A DNA stretch of 64,000 bases from Limibacterium fermenti (lineage in GTDB: Bacteria > Bacteroidota > Bacteroidia > Bacteroidales > Dysgonomonadaceae), in contig NZ_CP159486.1 in NCBI RefSeq assembly GCF_041902845.1, positions 1,054,001 through 1,118,000 of the forward strand, in the 5' to 3' direction. A program made the position numbers and the translations under genes. Of the stretch, positions 8,775-17,774 are shown piece by piece (positions within the stretch are counted from its first letter, which is position 1; the number at the start of each line of letters is the position of its first letter). The notes under the pieces are model-generated. The model was given only the letters and a program-made list of their open reading frames with translations. It was not told the DNA's origin and ran no database searches.

Positions 8775-8797
8775 CCGGAATTTAAATATATAAATAT

Positions 8798-9547
8798 ATG
8801 AAAGCTAAACTGTTTATTCTACTTATTGTTACTGCATTTTTATTTTCGGGCTGTTATCAAGCAAAAAATGATACTAAATCAGAAGATTCAGAAGAAACAC
8901 TGATAACACAAGATGAAATGCCTCCTTTGCGTGTTGTAACTATTGATAAAGGAAGGTTGAAAATGAATCAAGACGGTAATTCGATTGGAAATGATACTGA
9001 ATTAACCGAACTCCAAAAACAACTTAGAAATGACACTTGTGATGTTATCGAAATCGTATGGATTTGGGATTCCTCACCCAAATATCCGGATATGCCAATG
9101 AAGATAAACTACAATAAACTTAAGGGTGAATTAAAATTAATATACACTCAAAACAATGTTGTTGAGGCTTATTCAAATATAAATCCTAATTGTTTGTCTG
9201 AGTTTCTAAAAAATGGAGAAAAGAGTTTTTATTCGATTGAAAACTACTGTAAAGATTCAAAATATGATTTTGATAGTGGAGATAATATTCAAAAAGAAGC
9301 TGGCGAAAAACCACAGCAAGACGAAATCACTGGTTCCGTTCGGGTTGTGAAAGACTATATCAAAGAAAATGCACATGATGCTTCAAGTGTCAAATTTATC
9401 GAGTGGACTAAAGTAAGTCCTGCAGGTAAATATTGGATTGTACGTTGTAAATATAAAGGTGCAAATGCGCTTGGGGGAACTGTAACTGAAAATGCATGGT
9501 TTTATATCCAAAATAATATGGTCGTCGAAACAAAGAGAGTGGATTAA
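8798..9547 (+). CDS. Phage-borne lipoprotein (moron)
   Basis: A 249-residue lipoprotein: signal peptide MKAKLFILLIVTAFLFSGC with the lipobox Cys at residue 19, then an acidic linker. Residues about 175-249 form a compact domain (VKDYIKENAHDASSVKFIEWTK ... YWIVRCKYKG, split) that resembles small domains found in Bacteroidota secreted proteins. It has its own promoter and is followed by a strong terminator, between the early operon and the oppositely oriented late block, the classic position of a moron gene expressed from the prophage. A function in altering the host surface is an inference from location and secretion only. Confidence 0.7.
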   Translation: MKAKLFILLIVTAFLFSGCYQAKNDTKSEDSEETLITQDEMPPLRVVTIDKGRLKMNQDGNSIGNDTELTELQKQLRNDTCDVIEIVWIWDSSPKYPDMPMKINYNKLKGELKLIYTQNNVVEAYSNINPNCLSEFLKNGEKSFYSIENYCKDSKYDFDSGDNIQKEAGEKPQQDEITGSVRVVKDYIKENAHDASSVKFIEWTKVSPAGKYWIVRCKYKGANALGGTVTENAWFYIQNNMVVETKRVD

Positions 9548-9590
9548 TCCCATTTATTTCTAATTTGGAAGCCCCATTTAAATATAATTT

Positions 9591-9620
9591 AAAAGCCGTT
9601 TATTCAACGGCTTTTTTTAT
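9591..9620 (+). terminator. Rho-independent terminator
   Basis: The arms AAAAGCCGTT and AACGGCTTTT enclose a 5-base loop and end in a run of T. The A-run on the left also makes it work for the converging minus-strand late block, so it probably separates both transcripts. Confidence 0.85.
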
Positions 9621-9622
9621 TT

Positions 9623-10129
9623 CTACAACTTCGAAATACTTACTGTTTTTATATCCGGCGCCACCGGTGATACCGGTATCGGACTTGCGGCGCAAGTATC
9701 ATCCCGGAACTGAATAGTATAATACAGCTCAGTTTGATAACAACCGTCGTCTCGCTTCGTCCTGCGCATTTGTTCACGTATTGGCAGGCCGTAACCTTCC
9801 TGCAAGAAATTTTGTCCGTGCAGGGCTTTATTTACGTCCTCAATAAGGCTCCAAATCTTCCGCGCGTTCTCTTTCTGATTATCCGGTGCACCATTGCTGC
9901 TATTGCTCAACTTCATGTCGAATAACCGGATAACAACCGTTATCACCCCCTGCTGGGTGAAATCTCCGATATTGGAATATTGGGCAGCCTGGATGTCGAT
10001 AAGCGCGCACGGGAACTTCACAGGCGGCTTGGTATAAAAATCCATTTGCCCCCAATCCTGATCGACGTATTTCAACGTGGAAACCTCATTCATTAGCTTG
10101 TCCTGAATGTTTTGAATAACCTGTTTCAT
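9623..10129 (-). CDS. Tail completion / tail terminator-like protein
   Basis: A 168-residue protein ending the minus-strand late block. The sequence (MKQVIQNIQDKL at the N-terminus, then PPVKFPCALIDI and GVITVVIRLFDMKLS) matches the fold expected of small tail-terminator proteins, which cap the tail tube at the head-tail joint. Mu has a gene of this kind (gp37) after gpG and gp36. It overlaps the gpG-like gene by 4 bp. Homology is inferred from order and pattern. Confidence 0.6.
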   Translation of the reverse strand: MKQVIQNIQDKLMNEVSTLKYVDQDWGQMDFYTKPPVKFPCALIDIQAAQYSNIGDFTQQGVITVVIRLFDMKLSNSSNGAPDNQKENARKIWSLIEDVNKALHGQNFLQEGYGLPIREQMRRTKRDDGCYQTELYYTIQFRDDTCAASPIPVSPVAPDIKTVSISKL

Positions 10130-10695
10130 TTTATCAATTTATTAAGTTGGTCGTATGTAAATGCTCTTACGTCGTTTTGGAACCACTCTTCGGTAACCTT
10201 TTGAATTCTTTGCCGAACGACGGGATGATCGCCAATAAATTGACGTTTGGGAATAATTATTTCCGATCCGACAGGTTTGAGCGCCATCGCCCGCCAAAAC
10301 TCGGCATCAACGTTCAGTCTCCGGGTGGAAGCATTATTCACTTTTTTGCGTGTCCGGATGCTGTATGTATTTGCCTCGCCGGTGGCCAGTCGGTAACGGT
10401 ACCAAAAAAATCCTTTCATCTTCGGCGTTACCGTAATCTTACCGCCCCTGTTATGGATGTCGGCATACGGTAATGATGATGTCCATTGAATGGAATTCTT
10501 CCCGGATATTTCGGATTTCACCGATTTACGCAGTGCCCCGGTGCGAATCATCAACGATCCCGTATTGTTGCGTTTAGCGGATTCCCATGAAGTTGAAAAA
10601 AAGGCTTTACGCTCAAAATTTCGATCGAATTCATCATCCAATTCCACTTTGATATCCTTTAGCAATTGAGCAAATAAACGATGATACGTTTTCAT
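10126..10695 (-). CDS. Mu gpG-like virion morphogenesis protein
   Basis: A 189-residue homologue of Mu gpG / P2 gpS tail-completion proteins. It carries the familiar LMIRTGALRKSV segment (about residues 48-59), the strand-turn SLPYADIHNRGG (about 74-85), and the C-terminal PKRQFIGDHPVV that defines the family. It acts in head-tail joining. The start overlaps the MuF gene stop by 4 bp. Confidence 0.85.
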   Translation of the reverse strand: MKTYHRLFAQLLKDIKVELDDEFDRNFERKAFFSTSWESAKRNNTGSLMIRTGALRKSVKSEISGKNSIQWTSSLPYADIHNRGGKITVTPKMKGFFWYRYRLATGEANTYSIRTRKKVNNASTRRLNVDAEFWRAMALKPVGSEIIIPKRQFIGDHPVVRQRIQKVTEEWFQNDVRAFTYDQLNKLIK

Positions 10696-11570
10696 ATTCC
10701 CTGTATTGCTTTTGCATTCTTTTGAATCGTTTCCCGTTCTTCATTTGAAAGGGTTTTTATATAAGGATGTTGTTCCGGAAATATAACCTGTTGCTTTCCG
10801 GGATTGAATCGGAATATCGTATCATTCCCTTCGGTGGCGTTTGCTCCCAAGCGAATGGCATCGGCACTATTCGATTCCGGGTATTTCGACTTTCGAACCT
10901 GAACGGCCGTACACCGGCATCGCCAACCATTAGGGGGATAGTATTCCGACCAAAACGGATCGGATGGCGGAAGGGTGATGTTATGCAGCATCCGATGCGA
11001 TTCGCGTACCCGGTCATCACCGGCCGTCCGATATTGCAGGTTATACCGGTCGCCATCCTGTTCGATATCCTGCCATTTTGAGGCCATCTGCGCCGATTGT
11101 GTTGCAAAGATGTATTCGGCTTCCAGGTATGTACGGTTGTATTCCGGATAGAGTTCCTGAGTATCTTTCCAAAACTTGCTGAAAGGTTTTATATTGCCGT
11201 TTTTGTCAAGTAGTAAACCGGTGAGTTCTTTTAATTCGGCATACGTTTTTGCTCCGGAAAAGATATATACATTTTCCGTAAGCTTTCGGCGCATGACATC
11301 CGGGACATCTTGCCCGATGCCACGGTTAAAACCATCCTGTAGAATGGAATTTATTACTTCCAATAATGGTTTTACAGACTTGACATCTATATCGCCGGGT
11401 TCAATGGCTGTTTTCTTATTACGGAAAATCCATCGCACTGCTTTATTAAAGGCTCGTTGCAATTCTTCATATTCTGTTTCGGAAATCGACAGACAATCGA
11501 TGTGCCCTCCGCAATTAGGACATTTACAATCATAGAGTTTGTGCAGTGACAGTTTATCCGGTGATGACAC
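10692..11570 (-). CDS. MuF-type minor head protein (gpF)
   Basis: A 292-residue minor capsid protein of the Mu gpF / SPP1 gp7 family, involved in head assembly and DNA ejection. The diagnostic block is near residues 190-235: HRMLHNITLPPSDPFW, then PPNGWRCRCTAVQV with the conserved Cys pair. The N-terminal Cys cluster CKCPNCGGHIDC (about 14-25) is an extra zinc-ribbon-like motif. It lies just after the portal gene, as in Mu. Confidence 0.88.
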   Translation of the reverse strand: MSSPDKLSLHKLYDCKCPNCGGHIDCLSISETEYEELQRAFNKAVRWIFRNKKTAIEPGDIDVKSVKPLLEVINSILQDGFNRGIGQDVPDVMRRKLTENVYIFSGAKTYAELKELTGLLLDKNGNIKPFSKFWKDTQELYPEYNRTYLEAEYIFATQSAQMASKWQDIEQDGDRYNLQYRTAGDDRVRESHRMLHNITLPPSDPFWSEYYPPNGWRCRCTAVQVRKSKYPESNSADAIRLGANATEGNDTIFRFNPGKQQVIFPEQHPYIKTLSNEERETIQKNAKAIQGI

Positions 11571-11581
11571 TGCCGGTGCAC

Positions 11582-12820
11582 CTACTGAAAATTTGCCGGC
11601 TTATCTTTTACTTTGATACCGAATTTTTCTTCAATGAAATCATTGTCTACATCTTTGTAGGGTAGTAAGTCTTTTGTAAACGCCCAAAGTTTATCAGTGT
11701 CTTCTACCGTTTGAAAGCGGAAACGTGACGCTGTTGGAGGAATCCATCCGATGCGGATCCATGATGGTATAACGATGCTGTTCATATACATTTCCGTCAT
11801 ACGCTTATCGGCATCTACCAGACGGTCCAATAAAGCAATGCTTATTTTTTCCTTGCTTTCATTTCCGTTTTTGGTATCCTGGCCGATGACGGCTCCTGAA
11901 ACAAACATACTGATTTCGTTATTACAAAGATTAATCAGGTTATTGAAAACATCACCATTCGTGTTAACTCCTTTTGCGAAATCAAAGTCTTCGGTATTGT
12001 CGATGATAAACCAGGCGGACGCGCCTACGTCACGCATCATGGCTTCGGCTCTGTCGAGCATTTCTGGATCGCGCGTTTCTGTTTTCATTACACGCGGCGG
12101 GATGCCGTATATTTCGCACAACTCCGACCAACAACTGAGGGCGAATTTTTTAAATAAAGCGTATGGAACAAGCTTATCCAACAGGCCGATGTGGTCGGAG
12201 TTGAATTCGAGTATCCATTTTCCGAACTCTTTTGTATCACGGTATTCGATATAATTGTTCATTGACGTGTCGGGATAAAACCGGCCGGTTGCCGGTACGG
12301 TATTGCGTCGGTTAATCAAAGTCGCCTTTTTTACGCCTTTATCAACCGATTGCTCGACTACTGAGCCACCATACCATTCACTGTCCCATATGTGCCCCAA
12401 GACATCAGTAAACACGGGGATTTCATGAATTATTTTCGTTAACTTTTCATCCTTTTTATCGTCAGGCGTTATCATCTCTGAAGGGGCGGAAATGGTTTGT
12501 TCCCGCCTGTTATTCATTTGTGAGGATAATAAAGCGTCGCCGGCGATATCATTGAATACGTCCTGTAAAAGGTATACTTTAGGTTCGGTCGGTGAAGTCG
12601 CCAGTTGCTTGCTCCATTTCCAGTCCTGTATATCACGCCGCGTTTGCGATATTGACTTTTGTGTGATTCGGGGAGCCAGCGTCGGTGCATGGTTCGCCGT
12701 TTTGCTTTGTTCTTGCTTCTCTTTGTAAAGGCGTTCGACTCTTTCAAGCCCTATGCTATGCGCTCTGCTTAAAATAGCTGTAACTTGCTCCTGTGTGAGT
12801 TTTTTTTCTTTTGTTTTCAT
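11582..12820 (-). CDS. Mu gp29-like portal protein (DUF935)
   Basis: A portal protein of the DUF935 / Mu gp29 family, about 412 residues from the ATG at 12820. That start follows the gp36 stop by 4 bp; a longer frame from 12889 would overlap the upstream gene. Recognisable parts are the N-terminal QLATSPTEPKVYLLQDVFNDI, the DSEWYGGSVVEQS segment and the C-terminal PTASRFRFQTVEDTD. The dodecameric portal is the DNA entry and exit channel of the head. Confidence 0.88.
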   Translation of the reverse strand: MKTKEKKLTQEQVTAILSRAHSIGLERVERLYKEKQEQSKTANHAPTLAPRITQKSISQTRRDIQDWKWSKQLATSPTEPKVYLLQDVFNDIAGDALLSSQMNNRREQTISAPSEMITPDDKKDEKLTKIIHEIPVFTDVLGHIWDSEWYGGSVVEQSVDKGVKKATLINRRNTVPATGRFYPDTSMNNYIEYRDTKEFGKWILEFNSDHIGLLDKLVPYALFKKFALSCWSELCEIYGIPPRVMKTETRDPEMLDRAEAMMRDVGASAWFIIDNTEDFDFAKGVNTNGDVFNNLINLCNNEISMFVSGAVIGQDTKNGNESKEKISIALLDRLVDADKRMTEMYMNSIVIPSWIRIGWIPPTASRFRFQTVEDTDKLWAFTKDLLPYKDVDNDFIEEKFGIKVKDKPANFQ

Positions 12821-12824
12821 AATG

Positions 12825-13301
12825 TTATTCGTGTCTGAACTTAACGCGTGATCCGTAACGGAAAGGCTTTTGAATACTGTTACCTTCATCCGGCCCAGGT
12901 TGGATGGTTGGCAGGTCGGGTGTCAATACCGATGAGTTGTCATAGTCGCCGATACCTGCAATCTTTTCAAGTGTTTTGATAACGTTATCGTACCGTTCTT
13001 TGACGTGATCATAGATAATATCGACATTCGAGAGTTCGCAGATATTCCATGCCGCCACGGTTTTACACATACGCAGAACGAACGGATCGCGTTCCGTACC
13101 CGTCACTCCGAATATCTTATCAATGTTGTACCTGGGCCGGCCGTCATTCCATTTCTTTTGATTGGAAGCGGTGAAGTAGGCTTTTACTTCAGATATGGCT
13201 GCCAGAATGCCGTTGTCAATAATTTGTTCGTCCCCTTCCGCTATTTCATCTGCCTGATAGCTGTAAAGGACGTCTTTCATTTCTTCTGTTGTCAAAAACA
13301 T
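12825..13301 (-). CDS. Mu gp36-like protein (DUF1320)
   Basis: A 158-residue homologue of Mu gp36 (DUF1320), a head-tail connector adaptor. FLTTEEMKDVLYSYQADEIA starts the domain; AAISEVKAYF and FVLRMCKTVAAWNIC carry the typical helices, and the C-terminus is rich in Pro, as usual. In Mu it lies after the head genes; here it is between terminase and portal genes, so the order is rearranged. Confidence 0.82.
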   Translation of the reverse strand: MFLTTEEMKDVLYSYQADEIAEGDEQIIDNGILAAISEVKAYFTASNQKKWNDGRPRYNIDKIFGVTGTERDPFVLRMCKTVAAWNICELSNVDIIYDHVKERYDNVIKTLEKIAGIGDYDNSSVLTPDLPTIQPGPDEGNSIQKPFRYGSRVKFRHE

Positions 13302-13325
13302 ACTTAAATGCTGTTTAAATGTTAT

Positions 13326-14867
13326 TTAATACCTGCGTGAACTCCGTTTTTGAAAACGGTATTTATTCAGGGCCATTCCGCCCTTCTTATCTAAAATCTT
13401 ATACCCGCCTTCAATACAGTCCGGAGCATCCACGGCCCCCTTGTAGGTGGGTGAAACGGCATTGAACTGGCCTTCAGTCTCCTTCATGTGCTCGTTCGTT
13501 TCTTCATTTTTATTAAAGATGAGCCATCCCAGTTTATATGGCGGGTGCAATGTGGCTTCAATGCGTGTATATTTGTTAACTTTTGCCCGTTGGTCTTTTT
13601 GTACAAACAAGGGTATTCCTTTCATCCGGCTGATACGTTTAAATTCCGGATCATAAAACGAATCGAAGAAACCTTCCTGAAGACTGTTACACTCCATGTA
13701 ATACTGTGCGGTTGCTTCTTCCGAGGAAACAAGGGTGTACATGTCATAATATGCCTGGATAAACTCTGCCTGGGCGCATTGCTTACAAAATACTTTTATG
13801 ATGTACGTAATGCCCTTTTTGCGGCCCAGGAGTGCCACCACCTTGAAAGAACTGTTCTGCGATTCCCTGTTCGATGTGGACGGATCGCCGTAAACGATCA
13901 ACTGTTCCATGGTTGAAAGCTTTGGAATGGTACCGTATTCGAGATTGAAGAAAATACGGCCTTCCGTCACCGGGGTATTGTAATATTCCTGCTGTATGGT
14001 AGAATGCGGCAGAATAGCAAGTGCCTCATCGATATCCTGCTCGCTGTTTTTTGCCCAACTGCTGACTCCGTGTGTACGAATATTGACGATATCCACATAG
14101 TTGGCTTTCTTCATCATTTCCGTCATGCAGCAATATTCCGCAATAATATTTCCGCAGGCGATGATTAACAACTTGATATAAATTTCACGGGTTCCGATAA
14201 CGGCACCGAATATCCATTTAACCCGCTCTTTTATGATGTCGGGATTCTTGCAATCCTGATCCGTATCAATATCATCAAACAGTAGGGTATCCGGCCGTAT
14301 ATTGTTCTCGTTTGCTCCACGGGGTGACTGGTCGGCACCGACCGCCCGGAAGGCAACGCCTTTCTTTGTGATGAAATCGCCTGTTTTCCATTTCTTAAAA
14401 CCGCGCTGTTTCCCGTAATCGGCAATGATGCGCTGGTTTGAATCCAATTCCGCACGATAAGGTTCGATGAGCCGGCAAGCGTTATCAAAAGAGTTGGATA
14501 TCATCAAAATGTTTTTTTTCCGGCCGGTAAGGATCAGCTTCAGGACTTCCATACGCGTGCGTGTCGATTTCGCAAGTGAGCGAGACCAACATCTGCATTC
14601 GAACCAGTTTCTATCTTTCATGACGCGTTTGGTTGCCCGAATATGAAAATCCGCCGGCGGTATGGCCTCATTGGTTACAGGATTGGTTGAGACATGTGGA
14701 AAGTAGTAAGCAAACCAGGCTTCATCATCCGACTCAAGCCGTTTGATACGCGCTTGTTTTTCGCCGAATGTTTCGTCTGTTTCAGTTGTCGTGGCTCTTT
14801 TTAAAGCTTCACGATAAGCCTGCCATTCGATAAAGGCGTTTTTATCTTTTTGATTGATCGTTGCCAT
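13326..14867 (-). CDS. Terminase large subunit (Mu gp28-like)
   Basis: A 513-residue packaging motor. The ATPase part has a Walker A-like SRSLAKST near residues 94-101 and a Walker B TLLFDDID near 194-201; the nuclease part has its first Asp in LIVYGDPSTS (about 316-325) and further acidic residues downstream. Mu-like terminases package headful-wise with host DNA at the ends. The start is 1 bp after the small-subunit stop. Confidence 0.92.
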   Translation of the reverse strand: MATINQKDKNAFIEWQAYREALKRATTTETDETFGEKQARIKRLESDDEAWFAYYFPHVSTNPVTNEAIPPADFHIRATKRVMKDRNWFECRCWSRSLAKSTRTRMEVLKLILTGRKKNILMISNSFDNACRLIEPYRAELDSNQRIIADYGKQRGFKKWKTGDFITKKGVAFRAVGADQSPRGANENNIRPDTLLFDDIDTDQDCKNPDIIKERVKWIFGAVIGTREIYIKLLIIACGNIIAEYCCMTEMMKKANYVDIVNIRTHGVSSWAKNSEQDIDEALAILPHSTIQQEYYNTPVTEGRIFFNLEYGTIPKLSTMEQLIVYGDPSTSNRESQNSSFKVVALLGRKKGITYIIKVFCKQCAQAEFIQAYYDMYTLVSSEEATAQYYMECNSLQEGFFDSFYDPEFKRISRMKGIPLFVQKDQRAKVNKYTRIEATLHPPYKLGWLIFNKNEETNEHMKETEGQFNAVSPTYKGAVDAPDCIEGGYKILDKKGGMALNKYRFQKRSSRRY

Positions 14868-14868
14868 A

Positions 14869-15318
14869 TTATCTCATTTTACTTTCGATATAGGCTTGAA
14901 AATGATCGCTAATTTCCTGTGCCTTTTGCAAATCATACTGCCGTACAAATTCGCATAATCCGGAACAAACGCTTGAAATTTCAGAGATGCCGGTTTCCGT
15001 TTCGAGTTTCTTGATTGCTGCGGATATTTTAATCATACGGTCGGATTCCGAAGATGTCGGATAACGGTTTCCTTCATCTCTTTCTGCGATAGTTCTGTTC
15101 ATCTCCGCCAGTTGAGCATACCAGTTGGAAAGTATATTTTCCTTCGTGGTTGTGAGGTTGGCGCGCAGATACTCCCATTTTTCATCCTTCACCCACCGGC
15201 CAATCGTATTTTCCGAAACCCCCACCATCCGGGCGATTTCCTTTTGTTGGTGCTTACCGGTAAGGAAAAGCTCTTTCGCCAGTTTCTTTTTTGCTTCTCT
15301 ATTCAATTCTTTTGCCAT
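14869..15318 (-). CDS. Terminase small subunit
   Basis: A 149-residue DNA-binding subunit. An N-terminal helix-turn-helix (KQQKEIARMVGVSENTIGRW, written here from about residue 23) is typical of gp27-like small terminases, followed by an alpha-helical assembly region. It heads the minus-strand late block and precedes the large subunit directly. Its upstream region faces the plus-strand late block. Confidence 0.85.
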   Translation of the reverse strand: MAKELNREAKKKLAKELFLTGKHQQKEIARMVGVSENTIGRWVKDEKWEYLRANLTTTKENILSNWYAQLAEMNRTIAERDEGNRYPTSSESDRMIKISAAIKKLETETGISEISSVCSGLCEFVRQYDLQKAQEISDHFQAYIESKMR

Positions 15319-15378
15319 ATTGACAGTTTTAAAATCACTGCAAAAGTGCTTATTTACTATTACATATTAAAAAAAGAA

Positions 15379-15391
15379 TGACATTATGTCA
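15379..15391. promoter_or_regulatory. Palindromic operator candidate between divergent late blocks
   Basis: TGACATTATGTCA is a perfect 6-bp inverted repeat around a single T. It lies midway between the two divergent late transcription units, next to the plus-strand promoter. In Mu, the late activator C binds dyad-symmetric sites upstream of late promoters, so this is a good place for an activator or repressor of both blocks. No protein is identified. Confidence 0.45.
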
Positions 15392-15399
15392 GTGTTTTT

Positions 15400-15429
15400 T
15401 TGTGAACTATTGCCGTATTCCCAACTTTG
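15400..15429 (+). promoter_or_regulatory. Promoter of the plus-strand late block
   Basis: TTG at 15400-15402, 19-bp spacer, and a -7 box CAACTTTG at 15422-15429 (consensus TAnnTTTG, one mismatch). It is 42 bp upstream of the prohead protease start and is read toward it. Confidence 0.55.
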
Positions 15430-15470
15430 CCTTCGCAATTAGTTTTAGCGAAAATTCAAAATAAAAGATA

Positions 15471-16382
15471 ATGGATTTTATACTCTCAGACGGGAAAAGT
15501 ACAAATACGAAAGGTTACCGGACTAACGTCCTGGGCATTTTGCTCGAAAGGTTTAAAGCTAATCCGGTGATGCTTTTTGATCACGATACCGGTAAGGTGA
15601 TCGGCAGGTGGGAAAATATACGTATCGAAGATGACAAGCTTATGGCAACACCTGTTTTCGATTTAGATGATCCTCAGGGAAAAGAAGTGGCGCGGAAAGT
15701 GGATAAAAACTTCCTTCGTGCGGCTTCTATTGGTATTATGCCTCTACGGCTTGAGTATATAAATGATGAATTCGTCTTGGTTGAAAGCGAACTGATGGAG
15801 GCCAGTATCGTACCCATTCCTTCTGATGCAGGCGCTATCAGGCTGTATAACGAAAAACTGGAAGAGTTGTCATTCGACCAGGTGAAAGTAAACTTCAATT
15901 TTAATAATAACAAACAAAAATCAAATGAAATGGCAGAAGTAGTTTTTAGACTGTCCCATAAGACAGTGGAAATTCTTGGACTGGAAGCCGATTACACGCC
16001 GAAAGACGTGGAACTGGCTGTAGCGGAAAAGGACAAAGAAATCGAAAAACTTAAAGCTGATTTAAAGGCTGTTGAAAAACAATCGCAAACCGATTACCTG
16101 AACAATGCTGAGAAAGCCGGCAAAATTTCAGCAGTAGAACGTTTGTCGTTTGAGAAAATGGCTGAAAAAGGATGCTTTGAGGACGTGAAAACAATGATTG
16201 ACGCGAAAGCGGAAACAGCAACGGAAACGTTGGCTGACAAGGTGAACAAATCAAGCATTACGGCAGGGCGTGAAAACTGGGATTACCTGAAATGGATGAA
16301 GGAAGATTCCGCCGGGCTTGAAAAGCTTCGCGCTGAAAACCCAAAAGAGTTCGAAAGATTACAACTAACAATTAAAAAGTAA
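15471..16382 (+). CDS. Prohead protease-scaffold fusion
   Basis: A 303-residue protein with an N-terminal HK97-type prohead serine protease (residues 1-125): candidate catalytic His38 in LFDHDTG and Ser87 in RAASIGI, followed by ASIVPIPSDA. The rest (about 155-303) is a charged coiled coil (EKDKEIEKLKADLKAVEKQ) like scaffolding proteins. Met154 is preceded by an A-rich leader and could start a separate scaffold from the same frame, as gene Z inside gene I in Mu. It directly precedes the major capsid gene. Confidence 0.85.
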   Translation: MDFILSDGKSTNTKGYRTNVLGILLERFKANPVMLFDHDTGKVIGRWENIRIEDDKLMATPVFDLDDPQGKEVARKVDKNFLRAASIGIMPLRLEYINDEFVLVESELMEASIVPIPSDAGAIRLYNEKLEELSFDQVKVNFNFNNNKQKSNEMAEVVFRLSHKTVEILGLEADYTPKDVELAVAEKDKEIEKLKADLKAVEKQSQTDYLNNAEKAGKISAVERLSFEKMAEKGCFEDVKTMIDAKAETATETLADKVNKSSITAGRENWDYLKWMKEDSAGLEKLRAENPKEFERLQLTIKK

Positions 16383-16390
16383 CAAACAAA

Positions 16391-17245
16391 ATGGCTGGAG
16401 TATTTAAAGAAATTTTTACAAACATCATACTGTCGTTGTTCTATCCGGATGCTTCCTGGTTGAAAGAACTGACCAGTATGGATCACATGGTTGATAATAA
16501 TGCAATCAACCTATCTCAGTGCGGGGCCGATCCCGAAGTCGTGGAAAACAATAACACATGGCCGCTGACGCCGTCGCAACGAACCGATACGGGGATCAGG
16601 ATTCCATTGGCGACCTTCGACACTGAGCCGGTGCATATAACGAACGTAGAAGAAATGGAGACCCAGTATAACAAAGCGGAATCCGTTTCCCGGCAACATG
16701 CCAATACATTATACAAAAAAGCGTGTACCTCGGCGGCATTCAATATATCGCCCGCCTCTCATACGGCAAACACACCGGTATTAAAGACAACCGGTGCCGC
16801 GAATAGCAGCGGTTACAAAGCTTTAACTTATAACGATATCACCGATTTGTCACTGGCTTTCGATAATGGTGACCTGCCACAGGAAGGACGTATACTGCTT
16901 CTTTGTCCGCAACACAAGAAGGACTTGAAGAATGAGAACATTAAACTGTACAAACAAATGATGACCGATAAGGAAATCGACGGTTTTAAAATCTACACGT
17001 TCACCGGAAATCCCAAATACAATGCTACGGATGGGACAAAGATGCCCTACGGATCGGCTACCGGAAATCCGTCATCGGTCGCTATCGTGACGAGTGAAGC
17101 CATGCGTGCAATGGGGGATATCGAAGGAGAGCCTGAAAAGCGTTGGTCCGATTACCGTGGTTGGCTGCTTGGCTTTCAAATGCGTTTTGTAGCGCTTCCT
17201 TTCCGGGCATTCGGTTATGGCGCAGTATACAGCGATAAAGCATAA
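16391..17245 (+). CDS. Major capsid protein
   Basis: A 284-residue protein in the place of the major head subunit, 8 bp after the protease-scaffold. It has the HK97-fold type profile: an N-terminal helical arm, a strand-rich middle, and a C-terminal stretch (YRGWLLGFQMRFVALPFRAFG, split) of the axial domain. Assignment rests on position and general pattern, as sequence similarity among these proteins is low. A terminator follows, consistent with high expression. Confidence 0.8.
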   Translation: MAGVFKEIFTNIILSLFYPDASWLKELTSMDHMVDNNAINLSQCGADPEVVENNNTWPLTPSQRTDTGIRIPLATFDTEPVHITNVEEMETQYNKAESVSRQHANTLYKKACTSAAFNISPASHTANTPVLKTTGAANSSGYKALTYNDITDLSLAFDNGDLPQEGRILLLCPQHKKDLKNENIKLYKQMMTDKEIDGFKIYTFTGNPKYNATDGTKMPYGSATGNPSSVAIVTSEAMRAMGDIEGEPEKRWSDYRGWLLGFQMRFVALPFRAFGYGAVYSDKA

Positions 17246-17264
17246 ATTACTTTTTTCATAATCA

Positions 17265-17307
17265 TTAAAAACAGGCTTCGAGGCCCCGGTTTTGAAGCCT
17301 GTTTTTC
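17265..17307 (+). terminator. Terminator after the capsid gene
   Basis: The arms AAAAACAGGCTTC and GAAGCCTGTTTTT (with one bulged T) bracket a GC-rich loop and end in T residues. It would set a high capsid to tail transcript ratio. Confidence 0.75.
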
Positions 17308-17320
17308 AAATTAAACAAAT

Positions 17321-17773
17321 ATGGCAAAGAGAAATGTTAAAACAAATGAAGAGTCAGTTGAACAGCCTCAGGTTGATGTTCAACCTGTACAGGAAACAAC
17401 AGCAAACACCGATATCGCGCAGACAGCGACGACGCAACCTGAAGTCAATGAAGAAACACATCAAATTGAGTCAGGACAGGGTGATAGTGAGCAAACGGAT
17501 GGTGAAGGGGATCCCGAACTGGATACTGAACCATCACAAGAAGAAATTGGCCAAAAAGGGAGTGACGATGTTGATACGTTAATCCTCGGTGAGCCGGTCG
17601 AAACAACCGAAAATAGAAACCGGATCGCAAAGGATGTATTTGATAAGAATCCGCAATGCAAAATTTTGCACTTCACGGCTGATTTGATCCCGTTCTTTAG
17701 TAAAAGCGACGCCTTTAGGCATGGCTCCAATACACTGAAGAATGATACAATCGTAACCATTAACCGGAAATAA
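17321..17773 (+). CDS. Hypothetical head-region protein
   Basis: A 150-residue protein between capsid and sheath genes. Residues 1-85 are acidic, Gln/Glu/Thr-rich and probably disordered; the C-terminal 60 residues form a small folded domain (NPQCKILHFTADLIPFF, then GSNTLKNDTIVTINRK). The order suggests a head-decoration or head-tail protein, but no family is recognised. It ends 1 bp before the sheath start. Confidence 0.5.
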   Translation: MAKRNVKTNEESVEQPQVDVQPVQETTANTDIAQTATTQPEVNEETHQIESGQGDSEQTDGEGDPELDTEPSQEEIGQKGSDDVDTLILGEPVETTENRNRIAKDVFDKNPQCKILHFTADLIPFFSKSDAFRHGSNTLKNDTIVTINRK

Positions 17774-17774
17774 A

